Positions 38,591-51,370 of a stretch of DNA of 64,000 nucleotides are shown here, one piece after another. The notes under the pieces were generated by a model, which did not search any database, was not told the origin of the DNA, and was given only the letters and a program-made list of their open reading frames with translations. The position numbers and the translations under genes were made by a program. Positions within the stretch are counted from its first letter, which is position 1. Each line of letters opens with the position of its first letter. The DNA lies in the NCBI GenBank assembly GCA_963995525.1, contig OZ023210.1:4962530-5026529 (forward strand). The letters run 5' to 3'. This stretch comes from Escarpia spicata (Eukaryota > Annelida > Polychaeta > Sabellida > Siboglinidae).

Positions 38591-40640
38591 ATCTACTATC
38601 AATAAAAAAAAAAAAATTGTTTTATAAAGTTAATCAATTACTCCAAAAGGCAAGCTGATTCTCTTTGAAAGACTTTAGTCAAACAGCATTAGTGACTGAT
38701 GTCAGAAATAATGTGGAAAGAGTTCTGAGCACTAATTACCTAACAGACAGTGAAATATAAGTTAGTAAAATCAAAACATTCTGAGTGAGAGAAATGTCAT
38801 GTGAAATAGTAACTAAATCCTTACAAAAAATCACTTTACCAATACGATAATAGCGTTTTATATCCATATCCATACCTGCGGACAAAATTTTAATGTTTGA
38901 TAGTAAAGATTAAAAAAAATGTAGTTAACTGAATGAAAGAAATATGAGCGTGCAAAGAAATTGCGTCGACTTGAACTTAGAGAAGTAGACTTATGCAAAT
39001 TATTTTATACCATCTGAGATACAAAGACAGCCATGGTTGAGGAAAGAGTTGACTTGAATTAAAATTTACTTAACCGAGTTTGAGTTATGTGGAATACACT
39101 GTACTTCCTTTCTTTATTAAAAAATCATCAGCACATTTATTTTTCATAATTACAAAACACAATTCTCAACAAACAAGTTCTTTTATTTTGCAGATGCAGC
39201 ATGTGTCCAGAAAGTTACGATCAAACAATGTGTCTTTGTGCAGTCCGTTTTTGTTGCATTGGAGGAGTCGGTTGTTTTTCTTGTTCAGACATCGTACAAC
39301 AGTGTTTCAACTTCATGTACTGATCATCCTCTAAAACGTAGAACATGAAATAAGTATAATAAACAAACAAAACATAAAATAATACATTCCATACATAATA
39401 TCTGCCACCTTTATCATATCTCCAGGCACTATACAAACCGTTAGAAGGGCACAAAGAACCAGTAGACAGTAGAGTGGTGGTTAATAATTATGCCATAAAA
39501 TCAATACTTTTGTAGTAGAATAGACAATTTAGGTTTAATGCTAAATTGGGTCTAACAATTGTTATTATTTAATTATCAAAAAGGGTAAACCGTCATTTGG
39601 GATATAGTTTGCCAGTTTCTTGATGCCCTAACATTGTTCTGTTCAAATTAAACATAACACTGAAAATTATATAGGAAAAAACAGTTAACCATTTCAGACA
39701 TTAGGTCATTGAGTCAATTAATCGAAGCTAAGCTTCATAATATATTGTTGTTATCAACCTTACTTTAAACCCACATATATGGTTACTGTGGGATATTCCT
39801 CTGTACAGAGGTCACCACACAAATGTGAAGAAGATAATATATGAGCATTAAATGACCTTGTACAGAGGTCACCACACTATTGTGAAGAATAAGAAGTAAC
39901 AAACAATTGTTTCATAACAATGAACAAAGCATACCTTTTTGGGGAAAAAAATACATTTCATAGAGTTTGCAGCAAAGGAGTTGGCCTGGACTTCTGAGTC
40001 AATGTTTCGTCGACTAAGTGTACCGCATTTTTGTCAGCTCAACAGGAGATAAAACAAATCAAATAATTTAACACAACATTTACTAATACACTGTCTGATC
40101 TTGTATAACAACCATGTGACACGCACTTACACAGCAGATAGTATGCACGATTTTGGGCAGTAGGCGTCTCTTGAGAGACTTTCTGTTTTTGGTCTATTTA
40201 ATGACTCTAAGTAGGCATACTTCACTCAAAACAACTTTTCTAAGAGTTTGTTTGCACGACGTTCAAAGAATTTGAGAATAGAGAGCTGAATATAGATATC
40301 TTGTGAAAGTATGTTCTGCTTTTGACACGATAAAATCACTAGGCAGTACGAATTTTATTCTCACCAGCATAATCATACGCGGAGAAGCTGTGCGAATAGC
40401 GTCGTTTTACCCACGGTCTATTTCGTATTTATTGACCGCTTAGTGTATCGCATTCCTGATGCGTTTGTCGGCTCCTGCAAGTCCTGCTCCGAGTCCTGGT
40501 CGATGTGTGCCATGCACCAAATGATGCTTCAATCATGTCATATACATCACGTATTTGTTGTATCTGTCCTCCATACTCACCCTGCCTCCTTAAAAACACG
40601 CAGAACTAAATAAATCAACGTACAACTGCTAATTCACATA
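38591..40640. other. AT-rich unassigned interior
   Basis: A ~40-bp segment, TGTACAGAGGTCACCACAC plus flank, is duplicated at about 39801 and 39869. ACTCAAAACAACTTTTCTAA at 40224 echoes a sequence near 56532. No gene recognised. Confidence 0.5.
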
Positions 40641-40994
40641 AACTATACGATCGCGGATACTTCTGGCACGGCTGTGAAAAACGTGACGTCACATCTCATC
40701 AAAGTGCCTACTGCGCCTGCGCGCGCATGCGCAGTATGCGTTTTGAGGAATCCTGGCACGGCTGAATCGGGGCCCGGGACACCGGCGTTGCCCGTGGAAA
40801 AAGAAGACACCCAAAACCATCACAAATGTTTCCAGCCTACCCGAATTAAAAATGGTAACTGGTCACAGGCTTGGTTCTTCTTCACTTCAGTTCACTTCAC
40901 ACTTCTTAGTTGTTAGGACAACCTTTCGCCAGAAATCTCAATCGCTCACCCATCTAACTGACGTAACCAGCAACAGCAGATGCTGGGTTGAAAT

Positions 40995-41545
40995 TTCAGC
41001 CCCATACATGCAAAACTAACGGAGATGTATGGGGCTGAAAGAAACAGAGAAAGAACTGTTTTATAATATATATATATATAGTATTCATAGTTATCCAATA
41101 TAATTTTTGACATTCATTTTTTATAATACACAAACTTAATGGGCGAAATTTTCGACGCTAAATGACAAAATGACGCATAGCTCCATCTGTAGGAAATATA
41201 TGAAATGCAAAAGAGTACGCTACTTGTCAGCGTGCGGGCGTGACCTACGACAGGTAGACCTTAACTATTCAAAATTCCTGGATTCATCTAGCGATATATT
41301 TGTAGATGGCATAATTATATTTACGATGATATAGAAAAACATCAAATTCCGCAGGCTGGAACTCCACATACAGCTTTTTGAAATATCGAGCCCCCGAAAT
41401 TCTCCACCCCCGGAAGAATTTCGAAAATGTCTAAATCTACGAACTATCTGAATGACCACATGCAAAATGTCGGCTCGGTACATGCAAAACTAACCGAGAT
41501 GTGGGTGCACAAACAAACAGAGAACGAACGGTTTTATCAAATAGA
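40995..41545 (+). repeat. Direct repeat pair flanking ~400 bp
   Basis: ACATGCAAAACTAACGGAGATGT..ACAGAGAAAGAACTGTTTTAT (around 41005-41063) recurs as ACATGCAAAACTAACCGAGATG..ACAGAGAACGAACGGTTTTAT (around 41479-41538). A short TA run follows the first copy and the TG tract the second. Confidence 0.75.
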
Positions 41546-41571
41546 TGCACAATATTATAATATCACAATCG

Positions 41572-42085
<514 letters not shown>

Positions 42086-42212
42086 ACATTATACATGCAA
42101 ATGGATTGCATGGAAATATGACATGCACAACATTCAAATGTGGCACACAGTATGTATGGTATGTTGCATTGATACACTAGAAGTCCAAATGTGCTGCTAC
42201 AAAAACTTATCA
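42086..42212 (+). repeat. Dispersed repeat, copy 2
   Basis: Matches 37756-37880 (shared blocks include ATGCAAATGGA, TGGCACACAGT.TGTATG and AAATGTGCTGCTACAAAAAC). Confidence 0.8.
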
Positions 42213-42949
42213 AGTTTTGCCAAAGTATGTCTTTATGTGTAAAACTAAGAGGACAGATTATTTGAGAGCAAAAGGTAGCATCAGACACTGGGACAGTGTG
42301 ACTGCTGCCTGGCTAAATGGATGCAATGGTGCTTTGAAGTTGGTTCTTCTGCCAACTATCCTTTTCACACAAGCCTATAGGTTTAGTGGCTGCCAACATA
42401 CTACTGAGCCTAAATTACCATGCAGGTATGGTTATCATACGTAGACAAGACAGAAGGAAACTGACGTTTTCTATAAAAAGAACACGTTTGCCTATCAATG
42501 GCATGTATTTCCTATTGTTGCCGTTTCTGCCGGGCAGAAATCAAACAACCCTGTAGGTAATTATGAATCAAATGTTTTTTGGTGAATCATAGTTACAGAC
42601 CATAAAGGGTTATAATGGAAGTAAAATGTTGACATGTTACTGTACACTTATTGCACCATGTCTTGCATTTAGAGGAATAATTATAATAGAAAATAAAATG
42701 TTGTTTTTAAATACATGCATTGATGAGAAACTGGGAATTACTATTATGTGGCATAGGAATAACTAATTTCACAAACTTCCTGCTTATATAAAACAACTGT
42801 ATAAAAATAGATATCCCTGCAAGACACAGACTCTGCATGTGACATATGTTTTGGGAAGGGGAATAGCTTCCCAGCCAGCACCCACTAGACCCCTGGACAG
42901 TTGGGCGTACATTTTAAGGGGTCATCCTGAAACAACCAAATGTCAACCA
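42213..42949. other. Unassigned interval
   Basis: Probably includes the rest of the dispersed repeat. No gene recognised. Confidence 0.5.
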
Positions 42950-43210
42950 TTAGAAGAGTTGACATAGTTCCGCTATACACAATAAATCTGTATTTGATTG
43001 AATCATTCTAGTATCATCAGCATATAGTAGAACATACATTTTCAAGAAAATGTCTACATCATCATCACTAAGGTTGTTATAAATTTCACCAGCTGCCAAG
43101 TCAAGTCCCTTATAATTATGACTAACACTCTGTTCAAAATCATTCAGGTAAATAGCAAATAACAAAGGAGACAAGTTTCCCTTAGAATGATTCATTAAAA
43201 TACAGATTTC
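42950..43210 (-). pseudogene. Non-LTR reverse transcriptase fragment
   Basis: The minus frame contains KGNLSPLLFAIYLNDFEQSV (RT block B context) and VLLYADDTRM (YADD catalytic motif) separated by about 38 residues. Sequence on both sides loses similarity to RT, so this is an isolated palm fragment of a third, different non-LTR family. Dead. Confidence 0.8.
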
Positions 43211-43984
43211 TCCTGCATAGTGGCAGTGCCCTAAGATATGTCTATGCAAAATTAGAGAAAAAGTTGCTGAATGGTTTCTGACATACGGCAGCTAACGGCG
43301 GACGGCGGACGCACAGTGATGGCAATAGTCCGTTGGACCTTCGGCCCAAAGGACTAAAAATCCGTTTTTTTCTTAAAACCTGATAGGCCTACACTATATT
43401 ACGACATAGACATGCGACTGATTTTTAAATGTTGGTCATTTTCGTTTGATATCCACTCTGTGGTCAACGAATGGACAGTTTGTTCACCGGATAACCATAA
43501 TACCACAATTTTCAAATGTATTAATCCAATCATTATATGACTTTTCAAGAGGGAAGGCCTACTGCTTCCCAAAAAAACAATAACACGTCGTATTCCCTAA
43601 GGAGTCTCAGAGCTACTTCCTCTCGCTAATGTCTCCAGAATGAAAACGAGGCGCGAGACTTACACGGCCTACTGACTCTGGACAAGGCAATTGGACTCGG
43701 TGTAACGGCGGCAGGGCCTAACCTGGCACCGTGTTGCTTCCGATCCCCCACTTACACCCTCTTCCTATAGTATGTAGTATAATTCCTAAGACAATATTAT
43801 AAATATTTGTAATTGGCCATCACATTCATATCTGATAATAACGGCATGTCTGAAATAATCATTCTTTTGTTATGCATATATCGTTATATTTTCCAATGGG
43901 AGCCTGGGTGTCAACCAAACGAGTAGATTTTATAAGATATACTTACATCTACAAAGACGCTCACCAAAAACCTCCCACTGCGCA
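43211..43984. other. Unassigned interval
   Basis: Contains GGCGGACGGCGGAC near 43297 and the words CCTTCGGCCCAAAGGAC. No gene recognised. Confidence 0.45.
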
Positions 43985-44105
43985 CGCGCCTATTGAGAAA
44001 TCCAGTTGTGCAGTTGACACCTCTAACTGCACCTCCTCTGAGACTCCCCAAAACATATCCAACTGCACCCGCTTCGGGCCTCCAACTAACGCCATCCTTG
44101 ATACG
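43985..44105 (-). mobile_element. Fragment of the GTGCAGTTGGAG-monomer transposon family
   Basis: Minus-strand monomers GTGCAGTTGGATATGTTTTG and GGTGCAGTTAGAGGTG match those at 44990-45075 and 45960-47150. The two overlapping 60-124-codon frames here are by-products. Confidence 0.55.
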
Positions 44106-44951
44106 TTATACGACAACGCAATGGCGTCCACAGCATGGATTTCAACGAAATCCCCACAACGAGGGCTCACTGTGGTAATTGTGGTCCAACTTGTTTCAGC
44201 GAAGCATACAAATGTTATGCATTATAGTAATTACTGTGGACATTGAGGAGAAAATGAAACCTGTATTGATGACATATTTAAGGCAAGTAGGCCTTAGTAA
44301 GACGTCCGGGGAAATGATAGGCAGGTCCTAGCATTTCTTGTCGTCACAACACTATTCCCGATTAATATGTTTACATAACTCCAAAATGCATTCGTTGTTA
44401 CGAAACTGACAGTATATATACACACATGTCGCAATAACCAATCGGATCGTGAAATGATGACAAGGCTCAGCTTCAGCGATTGGTGGCAATGCATAGCGTG
44501 ATCCAATGACCTTCAAATACGGGAAGCGTTAATCTGTTCCACCGTCAACTGATTGCGTTTAAAAGGCAAAGGTAGGCGGTATTGATTTATGTTCGCAAAT
44601 ATATTTTCGGTCACTTCGTTACCAGGTTCTTTCATTTGGACACTTACTAAAGCTAAGGCGTCTTCATGGCTGATAGAGACCGTCCGTAATCTCCAGCCGA
44701 CTGATCGGGCAAGGCAACGGTTTGGTTTTATTACACTTACAGCTGTAACCTTAGTTGTGCCCGTCTCTGTCGGCACTGTTCGTCTTTTGCCATTGTTCGT
44801 TTTCGTCAGAATGTTGTGGTAGTTCATTTGATTTGAATATACACTCACAATCACGATGTCTGATTTGACTGCATCTTTACATAGTGTAACCTTGCAAACA
44901 ATTACCGTCAATGACGTGGCCTAATCTCCTTATCTGTCTGTGTCATGAACT
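44106..44951. other. Unassigned interval
   Basis: A 132-codon minus frame (44513-44911) has no recognised domain, transmembrane pattern or splice context. It is listed here rather than called. Confidence 0.4.
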
Positions 44952-45075
44952 ATACCTGCCAACTTTTGAGTTTCAAAATGTTGAGTCTCACCAAAATACA
45001 CACAATACACTCCCTTCGGGTTCACCAAAATATCCAATTGCACCCAGACATAAAACCTCCAGCTGCACCTAAAAT
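44952..45075 (-). mobile_element. End of an ATACCTGCCAAC-type transposon
   Basis: ATACCTGCCAACTTTTGAG at 44952 matches the terminal inverted repeat of the MITE at 31191. It is followed by inverse copies of the GTGCAGTTGGAG monomer (CCAATTGCACCCAGA, CCAGCTGCACCTA). The opposite terminus was not found. Confidence 0.55.
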
Positions 45076-45949
45076 TTAGCCTAAAAACCTATAATCTGGG
45101 AAATGTTCTTCATTTTTGTGGAGGGCGAGAGTTCCAGCTAGAACAAACCCAGGAGGTTTGGAAGGCATACCACGTCAACAAATGACATCGTTAGGATCTA
45201 CAACTAATCTGCAAATGTTTAGACAAAGAAACAGTCAAACAGGCCTCGCATGTTAGAAGCAGTCAATCTTAGTTGTAAGAAAACGTGAATAATTCCAACT
45301 ATTCGAGCAGCAGGGGTAAGACCACATTTATATTTTACATACTACATAGCATAGGCGGTCATTATAACGTTTCCTTCATTCCCTGCAAAAGTTGTCCTAA
45401 CATTTTCTTGAAAAATTAACAACATATTTAACCTCCATTGACACAAATGCTGTAGAAAATTCGTGAAATTCTCATACCTGATTTTCAGAAAAATTCACCC
45501 AAACTTGATACCCCTCAATTTTGCCCCAATCTGGTGGGGGATTTTTAAATATTGTATGGTGCATTCTGTAAAATAACCACTGTGAGAATACGCGAGCGAC
45601 TAGCGTATTATTTATTGCTACCTCGTGAAAGATATAATGCAGTAGTACTATCAGTATTCACGGGACCAACATGTCCCATGTCAAAGTACTCGAACAAAAA
45701 TTCACACATTACACCAAAACGATATTTTCAAGGGCAATCTTTCGGTAATGGCAGAAGAATCTTTAATGTGGTCTTACCCCAGCGACAAAAGTAGCTATTT
45801 GGCGATTATCAATTTGTGTTGCCCTCTACCGATCAAATGTTCAATATTCGCCGTAATTAAAATTTGTTCGGTAGACGGCGATTGTAGTGTAGTACCACAC
45901 CTGGTGGGGTGCCGTTGGATTCTTTTTAGCAGCAGTAATGCTGCATTAT
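45076..45949. other. Unassigned interval
   Basis: No gene recognised. Confidence 0.45.
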
Positions 45950-47150
45950 GATGTTTTTGGTGAGCCTCAAGAGGGGTACAATTGGAGGATTTTTGTGAGC
46001 CTCCTAAAGGGTGTGCAGTTGGAGGGTAATGATGGACCTCGGGGGCAGTTGGAGTTGTTTATGAATCTCCTGATGGGTGTGCAGTTGGAGGATAATGACG
46101 GACCTCGGGGGCAGTTGGAGTTGTTTGTGAACCTCCTGAAGGGTGTGCAGTTGGAGGGTATTGATGAACCTCGGGGGCAGTTGGAGTTGTTTGTGAACCT
46201 CCTGAAGGGTGTGCAGTTGGAGGATAATGATGGGCCTCGGGGGCAGTTGGAGTTGTTTGTGAACCTCCTGAAGGGTGTGCAGTTGGAGGATAATGATGGG
46301 CCTCGGGGGCAGTTGGAGTTGTTTGTGAACCTCCTGAAGGGTGTGCAGTTGGAGGATATTGATGGACCTCGGGGGCAGTTGGAGTTGTTTGTGAGCCTGC
46401 TGAAGGGTGTGCAGTTGGAGGATATTGATGGACCTCGGGGGCAGTTGGAGTTGTTTGTGAGCCTGCTGAAGGGTGTGCAGTTGGAGGATAATGATGGACC
46501 TCGGGGGCAGTTGGAGTTGTTTGTGAACCTCCTGAAGGGTGTGCAGTTGGAGGATAATGATGGACCTCGGGGGTAGTTGGAGTTGTTTGTGAACCTCCTG
46601 AAGGGTATGCAGTTGGAGGATATTGATGGACCTCGGGGGCAGTTGGAGTTGTTTGTGAGCCTGCTGAAGGGTGTGCAGTTGGAGGATATTTATGGACCTC
46701 GGGGGCAGTTGGAGTTGTTTGTGAGCCTGCTGAAGGGTGTGCAGTTGGAGGATAATGATGGACCTCGGGGGCAGTTGGAGTTGTTTGTGAACCTCCTGAA
46801 GGGTGTGCAGTTGGAGGATAATGATGGACCTCGGGGGCAGTTGGAGTTGTTTGTGAACCTCCTGAAGGGTGTGCAGTTGGAGGATATTGATGGGCCTCGG
46901 GGGCAGTTGGAGGTGTTTGTGAACCTCCTGAAGGGTGTGCAGTTGGAGGATAATGATGGACCTCGGGGGCAGTTGGAGTTGTTTGTGAACCTCAGAGGAT
47001 GCAGTTGGAAGTTTCTGGTGAACTTCAAGGTTTTTTAAGTCTCAAAACGGGTGTAGTTATAGGTTTTTGTGATCCTTCTAAAGCCAAGGCCCAAGGGCGG
47101 TGCAGTTAGAGATTTTTGATAAGCCTCAAATGGGAGTGCAGTTTGACATT
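45950..47150 (+). repeat. 66-bp minisatellite (about 15 copies) grown from a transposon monomer
   Basis: Core array about 46010-47000. The 66-bp unit is a dimer of two diverged 30-36-bp monomers, AGTTGGAGTTGTTTGTGAAC.. and AGTTGGAGGATAATGATGGA... Unamplified monomers flank it at 45950-46010 and 47040-47145. The plus frame gives a 22-residue repeat LLKGVQLEDNDGPRG + QLELFVN, open for about 365 codons except for one TAG at 46574-46576 (CAG in other copies). The leucine spacing looks LRR-like, but origin in a repeat and absence of any start or splice context argue against coding. Confidence 0.9.
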
Positions 47151-47276
47151 TTACACCCTGTGTGGGATCTTTTACTTCCCCTGGCATAGACACCAGATAG
47201 AAGTGACCAACAGCTGTTAGTGTCTCTTTGGAAAAACTCAAGCAACGTTAGGTGAATTAAATTGCCTAAGTTTCGA

Positions 47277-47345
47277 AACGGCGGCAGGTGGAATCGAACC
47301 ACCGTACCCTCGATCGACTGCACGACCACTGCTCCCACTGAGATG
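47277..47345 (-). mobile_element. tRNA-derived SINE head / tRNA-like remnant
   Basis: Minus strand has an exact B box GGTTCGATTCC (47290-47300) inside a T-arm-like GGTGGTTCGATTCCACC stem, and an A-box-like GGAGCAGTGGTCGTGCAGTC about 30 bases upstream. No acceptor stem closes, so it is not a functional tRNA gene. Confidence 0.65.
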
Positions 47346-48631
47346 TGAAGATGTGACTGGGAGAGACGTCCGTCCTACAAGGGATGAAGAATTCTCGAAG
47401 GAGAAGAAACAAAACACAACACTCATATGCCGCTCAGCTCAACGAGGTTTACTGTACACGTGGCACAAAATAAATGTTTCTTCCGTCTCTGTATGTTACG
47501 GCAGCTTTTCCGACTGCTTGATGATAGCAGTTTGTTTGCCACTACACAAACAGCTAAGTACCGATTCATTAAATGCACAATAAACAACCAGAATAACGAA
47601 TTATAATTAACAACGTGATATCACAAAAAAATAGATAAGCGAGCTTATCTATTTTTAATATCACTGAATAACTGTCGGATACATATAAATACCTTGCTAC
47701 ACATTCCATCAAATCGGGACTATAAGTGACTTGTTGACAACAATCAACCACACATGAATATAAATTCAAGACTCGGTTCTCCTTAGCCTTGTTCAATTTG
47801 CTGTGCCCAGTCATACATAATATCCCACAGACTGGGAGCAAACCTGATCCCATAATTAACCTCAATCCTTGTCTGGCCCATGTCTTCAGTGAAGCTAAAC
47901 AACTCTAAATACACATACAAGAAACACCATTTAGTTAACAGTCTATAGTATTTTGATCAGAGTTGAAAGATAAAATGCAGTTACCAAATACGAACAGTGT
48001 GTAACGATATGAACTTTAAAGGGTTGCTGACGTTCCCCCATAATACCGAACAAAGTCTGAAGAGGGTGAATACAAACAATGCATCTTCAAAAAGGTGTTA
48101 TACTAAATTTGCAAATAAAACTTCGAAGTAAGATGCATGTATATTTAATATAGTGCCATTTTGTGTGCTCAAAAGTGAGTATTGAAGAGCATGGCTACCA
48201 GCATAATGCAATAAGACACCCACTCACAAAGTAAATATAGAACTCATGTAATCACAGACATACTTACAAGCGACCAACTCTTAACTAACCTATAAAAAGG
48301 CATAACCAGCCACACTACACTGTCTTTAGAACGCTTTTGATTCAATCATTTTTTCTATGCAGTGTACCGAGATTAGATTTGACGTTACCGATTGAGAGAG
48401 TTACATGGTTACTGACCGACACACAGACTGACTCACAAGTACAGTACACGTTGAAGCACTCGGATACAACCTCAATAAATGCACATGTGGCAAATAATAT
48501 TATTTTTATATATTTATATTGAAGCAGTACATGATTAAATCATCAATATTTAAATCGCTAAGTGACATGGCCATTCTCAATACGACAAAGTAAAAGGCCA
48601 TTGACGATTAACCAACATTTTGTGTCACACC
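47346..48631. other. Unassigned interval
   Basis: A short inverted repeat AATAGATAAGC/GCTTATCTATT lies at 47629-47653. No gene recognised. Confidence 0.5.
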
Positions 48632-48850
48632 TGTAATGATTGTAAGATGTAACTGAAAATCGGGTCACACATGTAACAGTAATGTAACTGCATAAAACAG
48701 TACTTTTCCATTATACCATAACCTCAGAAGAACATGTAACTACAACATACCAACTACCTGTAGTGACCATGCATTCATTCTGACTGCAGTTCCAACATGA
48801 CCACAAGCCAAAGTTGCAAGACCCAATTAAATTGTTATTAATTACTGTAA
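48632..48850 (+). repeat. Dispersed AT-rich repeat, copy 1
   Basis: Similar in the same orientation to 51196-51370: TGTAATGATTGTA(A/G)GAT, AACTG(A/T)AATG.AA, then GTGACCATGC / ATGACCATAC and CAAATGATTAA-like ends. Class unknown. Confidence 0.55.
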
Positions 48851-50106
48851 ATTTTATATATAAGATGTTGCAATTATACATTTGTTGGTAAAATAATTGT
48901 AATACATTTAGACATGATTTGATGTTCGTGCGGTATTGTGTTCATATGCAAAAAGCTTCAAACCCACATGTACACCAATTGAGATCTGATACTGTTATGC
49001 ATCCTTTGTTAATCAACTCAACAGTGAATCAGACTTCATGCATGATACACCAGTGTGAAACATGATCTTACGGAAATAGATATGTTCAATAACGGCCGAC
49101 GTAAAGAAAGCAATGATAAGCATACATACATCTTCAGTATAAAGCTAGAGATATAATTCCTTTTCAAAGAACAAAATCCATCTACAAAAATAGTTTCATC
49201 TAGTATACGATGACAATGTCCCCAAATGATTAAATAAAGAATGGCACACATAAAAATATGTATAAAATGATCATTAATGATCACGGTGTCACATTAACTT
49301 GTCATGGTGACAAAAAAATAACAAAATAAAGCCAATTAAAATATTTGTACATGTCTGTATAACATATTATCCATACGTGACCAGTCAGCAAAGAGGGCGT
49401 TAAGTTGCACAGAGGTGAAACAGACTTTCGTACCTTTTCTGATTCCACAGACGATGAGCTTTAAAGTGATTCCTCATTGTTGAAATATCTTCTTTTTGAT
49501 TTATTGCTAAAGCTAATACACTTTTAAAAAGTGATGTTTTGAGAAATTAGTTAATTTTTACTCATATTGTCTAGTTTAAAAAAAAAATCTGTGGGTTAGT
49601 TCTGGATTATGAAACTGAGGAGAATAAACTGGACGTTGAGAGATGAGACTGTAAGGTGAGTGTGTATGCTAAAACCACAACATTGGTGGGATATGACCGA
49701 GAGATATTTTTGGCTCGTGCAAAATAGAATTCTGCGACTTAATACCTGGTTCACTGTGGCGGGTCACATGTGCATTAGAATATCATGTGTCTAGATCGTT
49801 TAGGCATATCTACTACAGTTTTCAACTTGGATAGAAACCATCACGGAAACTGTTGATCATGACTAGTCTTCAAACTGATATTAAGTGAGAGCAATGATAT
49901 GAATGATTACTGTCATGTACACTAGATCTCTATGGCAATGTCCACATGACGTCGTCATTCAGAATAAAACAAAGTATATGTAATAAACCAATCAGTTGGT
50001 CCAAACAGATATGACTAAGACAGAAGATGTTGGGACACCTTATTGGAAAAACAAAATAAATTTAAACAAATATGGTTCTCATCCAAAATCCATCTTGAAA
50101 TGTCCG

Positions 50107-50137
<31 letters not shown>

Positions 50138-51195
50138 CAAGCTACAAATGTTAGTACCTCACACAAAACGTTCAGCAAATAATTTGGACCAGTGCTGCCA
50201 TCTTGTGGGTGAATGTAATTGTAATAAGTGGGCAACAGACCAGCACAGCTAGAGGTAGTTTTTTTATGGTGGCTGCAACTGGCCAGAATCAGAGTTGCTG
50301 TCCATCACATCACATCATAAGAAACACTACACGACGCTGCATGGGCCTAGTTTCACAGACAAGCAATAAATATACACACGCAACCACACAACTGAAATAG
50401 CTAGTTACACATCGTCACTCAACACATGTCTAAAACTTGCCTTGTCTACGCTAACACAAACACTGTACAAAGAGAACTATTCACACGTATTCGCTATGCC
50501 GTTTCAATGCCAGTAACAACAACTGAGTATCTGACTACATTATTATATAAACACATTTCAGGTCTGTACAGTGTTCAAATAGTCCTAGGGACCATTTTAC
50601 ATCTTGTTAGTGGCTCCCCCATCTACCCAGGCATTGAACCGTTTATGTGTATCGATGCCAGGAATAAATGCTACTGCCAGAGGATATCAGGGGAAATGAA
50701 ACGTGACTATATTTTATATCCTCTTTCATCTGCTCTCATTCAATAACCAATGAAATGGATAGTCTGTTGTAGCATTGAACCAATTAAATGCTCCCATCAG
50801 GTCACATGATTACATAGATTCCTACTGTAGTTTCAAAGCCAATAACATCAAACAATTACTATTAGATATATATCTAATTTTCCATTGATTATAAATAAAA
50901 TTTCTTGCGTGTAACAACACTCAACCAATGATACACCGCCATCTAATCACATGACTACAACCTTCCACCATGTCAGGCCAGTCACCTGATATGTGCCTTT
51001 ACAAGTTTGCTATTTTAGTTTTCTTTGCCTATGAAAGATCTGTCCAGGACTATTCCTCACTATGATGTTAGCAATTATTTTAGTCATCTGCACGTTATTA
51101 TTTTAAACTAATAAACACTAGATAAAAGATTGGCAATCATCATAATGCCCGACCAGACTGGCTGCTGATTACCAGAAGTGTTTTATGTTACAACT
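48851..51195. other. Unassigned interval downstream of the TMEM184B-like gene
   Basis: AT-rich. A (TA)n run lies at 50105-50132. A 106-codon plus frame at 50426-50746 has no recognised domain. ACCAATGA / ACCAATTAA motifs recur at 50749-50945, suggesting another old repeat. Confidence 0.45.
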
Positions 51196-51370
51196 GTAAT
51201 GATTGTAGGATATGAGTGGAAATTAGGTCAAGTGTGTAACTGTAATGTAAATAATAAAACAATACTGTAATTGTAACCATTCGACAAATTATCTACTGAT
51301 GACCATACGTCACTTCAGACTTGTGACTGAACAACCACGTGCCAGGCTCAAATGATTAAGTAATTATATC
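51196..51370 (+). repeat. Dispersed AT-rich repeat, copy 2
   Basis: Partner of 48632-48850. Confidence 0.55.

Larger units (their letters stand above)
36930..40800. mobile_element. Possible non-autonomous DNA element bounded by inverted GC-rich motifs
   Basis: Near the left, CGGTGTCACGGGCCCCGATT and GTGCCAGGATTC (36949-36981, GTGCCAGGATTC again at about 37028) match in inverse orientation GAATCCTGGCAC and AATCGGGGCCCGGGACACCG (about 40746-40785; TGGCACGGCTG also at 40665). Between them lies ~3.7 kb of distinctly AT-rich sequence with a perfect hairpin, a SINE fragment and a dispersed repeat, but no transposase. Boundaries and class are uncertain; the two motifs could also be independent insertions. 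Confidence 0.4.

Noticed and set aside
44513..44911. 132-codon minus frame
   Set aside because: No recognisable domain; flanked by transposon debris; of a length that can occur by chance.
46010..47000. Genuine leucine-rich-repeat protein
   Set aside because: The unit is traceable to a non-coding transposon monomer and the frame is interrupted by TAG.
47277..47345. Functional tRNA gene
   Set aside because: Good B box and T-arm, but no acceptor-stem pairing or normal anticodon arm; better read as a SINE head.
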